From Heterodera schachtii (lineage: Eukaryota; Nematoda; Chromadorea; Rhabditida; Heteroderidae), in contig SIJG01000018.1 in the NCBI GenBank assembly GCA_023374025.1, positions 713,947 through 777,946 on the forward strand: 64,000 bases of DNA, read 5' to 3'. The notes beneath the pieces are model-generated. The model saw nothing but the letters and a program-made list of their open reading frames with translations, ran no database searches and had not been told where the DNA came from. The position numbers and the translations under genes are program-made. Of the stretch, positions 46,901 to 64,000 are shown piece by piece. Within the stretch, counting starts at the first letter, position 1. Each line of letters opens with the position of its first letter.

Positions 46901-48352
46901 GGGATTGCCTTTGGATTTGTGTAGCGCTCGTTAACTTGTTTCCCTATAAAAACGGGAAATTATTATTGCCTATTAACAAGATGCAAAAAATGGTGAAACT
47001 GTGAAATGCCACAGTTTGTTAAATACTTATAGTAAAAGGACTGATCTATAACAATAATTTGTGGTCAGTTGGCTGGGATTTTAATCTCGTTGCTGCGGTT
47101 ATTTTCTTTGGCAAAATATCCGGTGAAAATGTGCAATATTTCTGTGTTTGGTTGAATTGCGTGGACCATCCATCGATTAGTGTGCTGGATTTTGCAGTGG
47201 GTACTTTTGAGAGATCGCCGCGCTATATTCACATCGGAATGGGAAAGAAATGCTGCGGTTGACTAACAACGCGCCATTGCTGGGGGGCGGGGGCGAGTGA
47301 ACTTACCGCTCCCTCCCCTCCCTTTCCTCTCGACTTTTTCAAATGCTTTTGTTTGCCTAACTGTTTTCCTGCTCCTTTTAATTTGACTTTGTTTTGCCGT
47401 ATGCATTGTTAACAGAAGAAGAAATGTGATGGTATGTGAGAAGTGCGCCCCCCCCCCCCCCCCTCTCCCCCTTATCCTTCATCCCCTTTATCCATTTCGC
47501 ATTGGAATGTTTGTCAGCCGACGATTAGTGGGAAGATTGATATCTTTTCATTATTTAGGTCATTGATGGGCATTTCGTTAAAAAATGATACAAATCAAAG
47601 AAATAATAAAAACAAAAAATTGTTTTAGGAGCAAGCAGAACAAAGCGGCGATGTCGCGAGGGTGCGCGACTTGCAGCAGCAAGTCAACGAATTGGAAGAA
47701 AAGGCCAAGAAAATTGTGAGTGGAAGGAATTCCCGTGTTAATAAAACAAAATGGTTATTTTTTGAGGAACACCAAAGAACGAAGAACTTAAGTGCCATCA
47801 GTGCCATCAACCAGCGGAATAGGGACCATATGAAACAAACATTCCTTGGTGCCGGAATGGTGCGGGAAGAGCAGGAGAAGGACGACGACCCATTCACGCG
47901 GAAGTCGGCGCGGATGAAAGTGGTCTCGGGATCCGTGAAGTCCAAAACCGCCGGCGAAGGAAGTGGCGGTAGTGTTGGGACAGTCCCTTTTCCTTCTTTA
48001 CATTGCCTTTGTCTCTAGCCAATGCCGAGTTATCCGTTATGGACACAATGGTTTCTTCGTTGGGTTCGTTGTCGTCTTCGTCGGAGTCCTCTCCAAACAA
48101 AAAAGTGCAACTCCCCTCAACTCACGATTTATTCAACGCACATGGAATCGACATAAATATTGACATAAAAATGCCCGGTGAGTTAAATCGTTTTATCTTT
48201 TGAATATGATTTTTAAATTTTTAGCCGTCGTCGGCGGTTCGTTAAGAGCGCCGCCAATTACCGACTCACAGGCACCACGAACACAACAGAAGGCGAGCAG
48301 CTCACGGACACTCACATTGGAAGAATACAAAAAGAAGAGAGGACTTGTGTGA
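43938..48352 (+). CDS. rtfo-1: RTFO-1, RTF1 component of the PAF1 complex (Plus3 domain)
   Basis: Elongation factor that associates with RNA polymerase II and promotes H2B ubiquitylation. Start [18 protein letters not shown] at 43938. Acidic/serine N-terminus with [20 protein letters not shown] and [17 protein letters not shown]. Then [18 protein letters not shown] and a serine-rich linker. The Plus3 domain spans about 44930-45760: [90 protein letters not shown] coiled coil ([19 protein letters not shown]) and [18 protein letters not shown] follow; the end is [13 protein letters not shown], stop at 48350. The intron at 45768-47628 is about 1.9 kb and contains an antisense gene. Confidence 0.95.
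45875..46844 (-). CDS. Four-TM MARVEL/CMTM-like protein nested in rtfo-1 intron
   Basis: Minus-strand gene wholly inside one intron of rtfo-1. Readable order: an N-terminal cytoplasmic part ([19 protein letters not shown] at 46844, then [10 protein letters not shown] and [11 protein letters not shown]), helix 1 around [10 protein letters not shown]...[13 protein letters not shown], helix 2 [19 protein letters not shown], helix 3 [20 protein letters not shown] (46265-46180), helix 4 [20 protein letters not shown] (about 46110-46030), and a cytoplasmic tail ending MEERAVV, stop at 45875. Four hydrophobic segments with a short first loop fit MARVEL/CKLF-like membrane proteins. The first exon junction is unclear, and translation could begin at MNAKVKF near 46639. 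Confidence 0.75.
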
Positions 48353-48672
48353 GAATGGACAAATGAGGGAGAGACCCACTGTAAACAATTCTTACGTAAT
48401 TTTGTTTCACATGAAATTCATACTTTTCGTATTTGTGTGATCGAATTTTCTATACCATAAAAGATACCAAGACATATGCCCCCGGGCCTCGTTCGTATCA
48501 AGAAAGGTTTGAAGAGCAAAAAAAAAATTTTACCTGAGTAAGGAGCCAAAGCAGGGACTTGGCAAATTTTGACCCCCCTCCCCCAGGAGTCGGGTCGACT
48601 CCCCTCCCATGACTTCCTCCTGCCCCGATATTACAAAGCTGTTAAAATTTATCAAATTAATAACAACAAAAT
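48353..48672. other. Convergent 3' region
   Basis: 320 bp between the 3' ends of rtfo-1 and UTP18. The TACCATAAAAGATACC stretch near 48455 and AT-rich DNA could hold 3' processing signals. No gene seen. Confidence 0.55.
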
Positions 48673-50698
48673 TTAGTAAACATCAGAATGGTGTAAATGG
48701 TAAAGTCTCATCTTTCCTTGTTTTGTGCCAAAGGAAACAAAGGCACTATTCGGGGAAAAATCGCAAGTTGTGAATTTGTCGCTGGCGAAGTGCTCTTGTT
48801 TCGCAGGGAAATTTTGAAATACGCTTCCGGAAGAACAATTGGCCAGGCGACCGGACATACGCTGAAAAAGAAAGTCGGTGACGGGGAGAGAAATTTCAAT
48901 GGAGAGAATGAATTCCACCCATACTCAAAAAAATAGGTTGATGAACCGATTTCACTATTTTTCATTTAAAAATACCTTCACTGCAGAACCAAATGCCAAC
49001 ATTTGCGAGTCGTTGTTAAAGCGAACGAATGACACCGAAGTGGTCAGCTGGTCGAACATCCGTACTGGTCTTGGTGCATTCGACTTGGCCAAACTCGGAG
49101 AGAGTTTTGTCAGGTCGTAAACATTGACAATTCCCGTGTTAGAACTAAAAATAAATGGGGTTTAATTTAACACAAAAATGTCCCGAATTTCCAAGCGGAC
49201 GCACCCGCAGGCGATGAATTGGCCCGAAGGACAGCACGAAAGACACGTGGCACGGACACAGCCCTGGTCGAAGAATGTGTCCTGGCCAGTGCACCTGGAC
49301 AAGTCGAAAGTGTTCACAGCGCCACCGACTGAACGAATGACGAAAAAGTAAAGCAATAAAACAAAATGGCACCTGCCAAGGAATACAAAATCTGTCTATT
49401 AAATGGAGCAAAACAAAAGTCGACGACGTTCTCGCAACCACGAAAAGTGTGCAAATGTTCCATCGTCTGAAATTTAAATGTGCAGTCTAATCTTATTCGG
49501 TTTTATAAAAGTCATTTGGAAAATTTGCTGACTGCGATTTTAATGCTAATGAGTTAAAATTATAGAAATTTAATTTAAAAACTTTGAAGTCGAAAACGAA
49601 AATGTCGGAAGAATTGGCCAACATTCCGATAAGCGAACCATCGCCGGAGAGACGGGCCATTCGCATCCGAAGGGAGTCAAGTACTAAAAAAAGGCACTGG
49701 AATTAAAATGTTTCCAACAGTGAGTTCAACAACGGACCTATCGGTTGACGGACCAATGCCACTTTGCCAGTTAAAAGATCTGAAAAAGAGAGAAAAATAC
49801 GAAAGAGTGACTGCCGTACCATAAGTGTAAAGATGATTCTAAATAAAAAAGCAAAATTCAGAGCGTGTCATTAATTCATCCATCACCTGATTCGCAGAAC
49901 TTGCCAAAATAGAATTGCCATCATCAAAAAAGTCGAAATTTTCAAGACGAAAACGCGGGAAATGCACGCTTTGGAGAAAGGAGTCTTTGCTCTTCAGATT
50001 CAAATTTGTATTGTCTTTACACACCTAAAAATAGAATAGTGGAAAGGGGCCAAGATGATTGCACCGTATGCTTTACTTTGCCCAAGTGCCCTGTTTTAAA
50101 CTCACTTCGAACAACGAAATGTTGCCAGAAACATTGGCCGTCACCAAAACAGGTTTGATTGGATGGAATTTGACGGCGGATATTTGTCCCTGATAAGGAG
50201 TAAATGTTACTGATTGTAACAGGGCGGCGGGAACAGGTGCAATACGACGGCACTACCTGGTGATGTCCCACTGTGACGTCTCGCAAATGTTTGAACTGCA
50301 AGTGTTTTGAGTGTTGTGGCTTAGGTCCTCTCGCAGAAAGAACGGCCGAAGCGCCCATTCGCTGTGCCACGGCCATTCCTTCGCCGTCCTCTTCAGTCTC
50401 TTCCGCCGCTTCTGACACCCAACCGATCAGTTGTGTATTTCCATTGCAAATACCTGACAATTGAGCCCATCCATGTGTTGTTCCCTCTGCACGCAATTTA
50501 CACAAACGACGGCTTCTCTCTGTGTCTCCCTGAAACAGATTTATTTGAGCAGTTCAGAAAGAAATGGTCGAATTAAATTAATTCCTTTTATTCTTGGACA
50601 AAATTTGCTAACAAATCGTTGGCGGAAACCCCAATTAGGTAATTAAAGTCATTACTAACAGTTTCATAATCGTAATCATCAGTCCAAACCGGCAGCAT
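48673..50698 (-). CDS. UTP18: UTP18, U3 snoRNP WD40 protein of the SSU processome
   Basis: Nucleolar WD40 protein required for 18S rRNA processing. Start MLPVWTDDYDYETV at 50698, resembling the conserved xVWxDxDD entry of UTP18. Then TERSRRLCKLRAEGTTHGWA, SEAAEETEEDGEGMA, QHSKHLQFKHLRDVT, a first blade AVKFHPIKPVLVTANVSGNI-type at about 50180-50100, FPRFRLENFDFFDDGNSILA, FRGCENVV at about 49440, and DQGCVRATCLSCCPSGQFIA followed by TGIVNVYDLTKLS (49150-49080). The last exon, KQEHFASDKFTTCDFSPNSA, FVSFGTKQGKMRLYHL and HHSDVY-stop at 48673, matches the human UTP18 end (MDFSPRSGYFALGNEKGKAL...RLHHYSDF). About ten introns. Confidence 0.88.
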
Positions 50699-51077
50699 AA
50701 TGCAAATTCTGCAAAACGAAAATTGTGACTTGCGCAAAATAATGCTTCTATTGCACTATTTGAGTCAAATCAATTAATTTTGGTATCCTTCGAAAGCACT
50801 GTCTTAAGAAGGCAAAATACGAGAAAATGAGATTTAAATATATTTAGCTAATTCAGAACTGAAGTTGATCTGTACTGATACTCTGATCTGACTCATATGA
50901 AGTGCAATAGAACCAAAAAATAATGATATAATTAACAAAAATAATGATCTCAAATTCAAATGTTTCAGATACCATTTTCCAAATTTCAGTTTTACCTTTA
51001 TCAAATGGAAGAAACAATGATAAAAGAATATAAACAAAATTTTAATAACAAAAAAAACATCGTAGTCGATCATGTCC
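50699..51077. other. Intergenic between ama-1 3' end and UTP18 5' end
   Basis: 379 bp, AT-rich. On the minus strand it should hold the ama-1 3' UTR and the UTP18 promoter. No gene seen. Confidence 0.55.
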
Positions 51078-57636
<6,559 letters not shown>

Positions 57637-57666
57637 TGTGCAGTAAATGAAAATATCGTCAAACAA

Positions 57667-58660
57667 AATCTGAATAAAATTTATTGAAAAATGTATTTTT
57701 CTCACTTATTTTTCCTAAAATCTTTTTCCGAATTTTACAAAACGAAATTTTTCGAAATTTTTTTTTGAGTCTTAACAACACATCAAAGAAAAAATTGCGT
57801 AAATTTAAAAATAAAATCATTACCTTTTATTTTGTTTTTTTTATCAATCGTAATTGAGGTTCAGCCCCGCCCCAGTCCCTGGGGACGGGACTGGTTTTTT
57901 GGCCTCACCCTCACCCCCGCGACCTTCGCCCCCGCGGGGGTTAGGATCCCGGCAAATCCGCTGCGGGATCCAGTCCAGAACAAAGAAAAGATGAGGTACA
58001 AGGGCTAAGATGGTCTTTGATTCTTTTGTTTATCGTTACTTTACTTTGTGCCTTTATGTAGTTGGTTTTTGATCATTTGTGGAATGTTTATGTATCTCTT
58101 TTATTGTCAATGCAATGCCTCTAGTCTTTCTCTAATGATTCATTTTTATCTGAATAAAATTTATTAAAAAGTGTGTTTTTCTCACTTATTTTTCTTAAAA
58201 TCTTTATCGAAATCTTTTTTTTTGAGTCTTAACAACACACCAAAGAAAAAATTGCGTAAATTTAAAAAGTAAATTAGGGAACCCCCATTCTTCAGGATTG
58301 CCAAAGTTTCGTTAGACAAAACTTTCAGCCGGCTACCCGACTTTTGGGGACCCGCACTTTGAGGATTTGTAACTTGGAAGACTCGGCATTTAGTATCAGA
58401 AACACCTTGGAATGGTGGGGTGAAATTAGAATCTGCGAAATCCTCTGCGGGATTCAGTCCAGAACAGAGAAAAGATGAGGTACAGAAAAGGAAGAGGTAC
58501 AAGGGCTATGATGGTCTTTGATTCTTTTGTTTATAGTTACTTTACTTTGTGCCTTTTTGTAGTTGGTTTTCGATCATTTGCGGAATGTTTGTGTATCTTT
58601 ATTGTCAATGCAATGCCTCTCTTCTCTCTCTCTCTCTCTCTAATGATTCATTTCGGTTTC
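57667..58660. repeat. Tandem segmental duplication upstream of ama-1
   Basis: The left copy (57667-58150) and right copy (58151-58660) share CTGAATAAAATTTATT..., GAGTCTTAACAACACA...AAAGAAAAAATTGCGTAAATTT, then AGTCCAGAACA...AAAGATGAGGTAC, ATGGTCTTTGATTCTTTTGTTTAT, and CAATGCAATGCCTCT...TCTAATGATTCATTT in the same order. The centres differ. The left carries a GC-rich palindrome-containing block (57865-57960) and the right carries a different block of about 170 bp (58270-58440). Confidence 0.9.
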
Positions 58661-59139
58661 CTTCCTCCCCCTTATAATTACCTCGGTTTTTACATGTACA
58701 AATTCCTTTAAACTGCAATTTATTCAACAAAATCAAGCAGACAAGAATAAATTCTCTCCGTTCCTTCTAGTACATTTTTTTAACACGTGACAAATTTGAT
58801 TTAGTTGCTATTATTTCAAAATCATTAACCCTCTCTCCCCACCATCCGTCCACTTCCCGTGCTTTTCCTTTCTTCCCATTGTTGCCTAGGTATATGCTTT
58901 CTCATATCATTGCGAAAGCTCACTAGGTAATCAGAGGGCCGTTTCTTCTCTTAAACCAAAGTATGACCATCAGCCGATCATGAGGTCGCTCTTATTGTTA
59001 GCACTCTGGTCTAATCAGGAGCATATATTTAATTATCCACTTTGTAGTAATTGTAGAACCAAGGTCATATTGGCACGGGACATTATGGTGCGTCAAAATT
59101 TGCCAATAATAAAAACCAGGGCTCTCATTAGTCCTTGAA

Positions 59140-59260
59140 TGGCAAGGATGTCCTTGAAATTGGGCACTCATTTGAAAACAATTTTCGCCGCGCCGGAATT
59201 TCTTTTTCTTGACACCGCCGGACCACCTATTGCCAAAAAGCTTTTTGAAAAAAGCACGCC
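59140..59260. repeat. Degenerate copy of dispersed palindromic repeat
   Basis: CGCCGCGCCGG at 59188-59198 and ACCGCCGGACC at 59213-59224, with the poly-T and AAAGCACGCC flank typical of the family. The central loop is replaced by AATTTCTTTTTCTTG. Confidence 0.55.
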
Positions 59261-59840
59261 TCAAAAAAATGTACATAAATTTTAATCTATTCCAAATAAT
59301 TTAAACAATTTTTTGTTGGTACATATGAAATGGCTTTGTTATTTGATGTTTGAACTCAACATAAATATGTAGATACATATAACATATCATCTATTTTTGT
59401 GGATATTGATTCTGGTCATATTAATTTGTTTGTCAACAATGTTGTTTTTTCAAAGCATCATTGGTCATCTTCTCATCTACCTATTATGCCTTGTTATTGC
59501 TTTTCGATCAACTAAAAATGTTAAAGTATTTTTTATTGTTTTAAATTACTTTCTCATTTCATTTCGTTTTTTGTTTAATCAGTAAAACGATTGAAAAGAT
59601 TGTGATGATAAAATTATCGTGGGCATATCAATCGATGATTTGGTTAATTTGGGCGTACTAATGCTATTTGATATAGAGTAGTAATGGTGGCCAGACTTGG
59701 ACTCATATTAATACTTCAAAAGTATAAGCTAAAAGCCCTTCAGAATTGCAAAAAATGTTCGCACATTTAAACTTTGTTTAAATTTCAGTTGAATTACAAT
59801 TCTTTTGTCCAATATTTGCTTGCTCAATTCTCGTTTTTAA

Positions 59841-63413
<3,573 letters not shown>

Positions 63414-63654
63414 TTAAAAGGCAATCCGATGGTCGGATTTCATTCCAATTCACTTCACTTAATTGCAAATCTCTCAATTTATTACAACACTTACGTGTAT
63501 TCTCTTTCTGATAGTTAATTTCTCTTAACGAGTTTGTCATGGTGATACTTCAATCATTTAACATAAAATTGTGTTATTTTATACAAACCAATAAAAGTGT
63601 TGCTAAACAAATACGAGGACCAAATATTTTGTTTGTGGTATTAGCATTAGTCAA
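63414..63654. other. Convergent 3' region
   Basis: Between the 3' ends of the ZAK gene and the last minus-strand gene. Contains ACCAATAAAAGTG at 63587-63599. No gene seen. Confidence 0.55.
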
Positions 63655-63950
63655 TTAGGTTAAAAGTTGTGAAGCGAGTTTAGGAAAGGCTTCTGTAATC
63701 GCTTCCATGGAAGATAATTCGACTTGAAATTCTTCCCCATTTCCCGCATTGTTTTCTCCACCGATTTGTCCAAGCAAAATTTCAACTTCCGAAAATGTAA
63801 GGGGCAGACTTTTTCCTTCCGTTGTTTTTATGTCATATTCTTGGAAGGCAAGCGGAAGGAGAATCTGTGGGGGGGGGGGGGAGAGAAACGTTTGGATTGG
63901 AAGGGACTCACGAAAAAGTAAAGCATCAGAAAATGGAATTGGCCACTCAT
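63655..63950 (-). CDS. Small protein with putative signal peptide, or 3' exons of a larger gene
   Basis: Two exons: ATG 63950 gives MSGQFHFLMLYFF, then a GT-AG intron (about 63911-63867), then ILLPLAFQEYDIKTTEGKSL, PLTFSEVEILLGQIGGEN, EEFQVELSSMEAITEAFPKL and ASQLLT-stop at 63655. If the ATG is real, the first 20-odd residues form a plausible signal peptide and the product is about 82 residues. Alternatively these are the last exons of a gene continuing beyond 64000, since the frame upstream of the ATG is open (AFVDAPQQNIVRGIPNEW in another frame). No family recognised. Confidence 0.45.
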
Positions 63951-64000
63951 TGGGAATCCCACGGACGATGTTCTGTTGGGGAGCGTCAACAAAAGCGAGC

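Larger units (their letters stand above)
57637..59840. other. Upstream region of ama-1 and of the ZAK-type kinase
   Basis: 2.2 kb between divergent genes. The first kilobase is a tandem duplication (separate entry). 58740-59820 is AT-rich and includes one degenerate palindromic repeat near 59190. A hydrophobic open frame at 59397-59585 is compositionally AT-driven and is not called. Confidence 0.6.

Noticed and set aside
47059..47262. Plus-strand frame in the rtfo-1 intron (67 aa)
   Set aside because: No signal peptide, domain or flanking splice signals; likely chance.
59397..59585. Hydrophobic 62-aa frame
   Set aside because: AT-rich DNA readily encodes Leu/Ile/Phe runs; no other support.

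Overview
The window is eukaryotic nuclear DNA, and everything in it points to a nematode. Genes are compact and broken by many short introns (44-49 nt introns are readable in several genes). The products are recognisable orthologues of Caenorhabditis proteins (GCST-1, LIN-52, GCK-3, SNX-6, SEL-10, PAK-1, RTFO-1, AMA-1, ZAK-1). One intron in the globin gene is best read as GC-AG, and long C or G homopolymer runs litter the non-coding DNA. GC-AG introns at appreciable frequency are known from potato cyst nematodes, so a cyst-nematode-like tylenchid is my best guess. That is inference, not proof. No bacterial, viral or organellar segment was seen.

Layout. 1-9.7 kb: a minus-strand multi-zinc-finger gene with an initiator tRNA-Met and nested hAT-like elements in its introns, then a foldback MITE, the glycine-cleavage T-protein gene gcst-1 and the DREAM/MuvB gene lin-52. 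9.7-13.2 kb: a long gene-poor stretch rich in poly-C and poly-pyrimidine. 13.2-24 kb: a Notch ligand (DSL plus seven EGF repeats), an N-myristoylable globin, an RMDN-family TPR protein and the U2 snRNP protein SF3B2. 24-32.6 kb: an unrecognised secreted cysteine-containing protein, gck-3, snx-6 and a small mitochondrial membrane protein. 32.9-42.1 kb: sel-10, a large foldback repeat, a small unknown CxxC protein and pak-1. 43.9-50.7 kb: rtfo-1 with an antisense MARVEL-type gene nested in one intron, then UTP18. 51-57.6 kb: ama-1 (RPB1), whose CTD has two strikingly different halves. 57.6-59.8 kb: a tandem duplication upstream of ama-1. 59.8-64 kb: a ZAK-type MAP3K and a small candidate secreted protein.

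Functional threads. The DSL ligand and SEL-10 belong to the same Notch pathway (activator and negative regulator). RTFO-1 (PAF complex) and AMA-1 both serve RNA polymerase II elongation. SF3B2 and UTP18 belong to splicing and rRNA processing, and PAK-1, GCK-3 and ZAK-1 are three separate Ser/Thr kinase families. There is no sign that these are linked as an operon; intergenic gaps are mostly 0.2-2 kb and strands alternate.

Most novel-looking points: (1) the RPB1 CTD, with 20 proximal heptads carrying arginine at position 7 every fifth repeat, followed by 17 distal heptads that are almost all YSPSSPQ; (2) nested non-autonomous hAT-like elements with intact 8-bp target duplications and a paralogous empty site in the same window; (3) a dispersed palindromic repeat family with a CCGGCGG core; (4) an unrecognised multi-exon secreted protein. 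Splice sites were read by eye, so gene spans are start codon to stop codon and individual exon edges are approximate.
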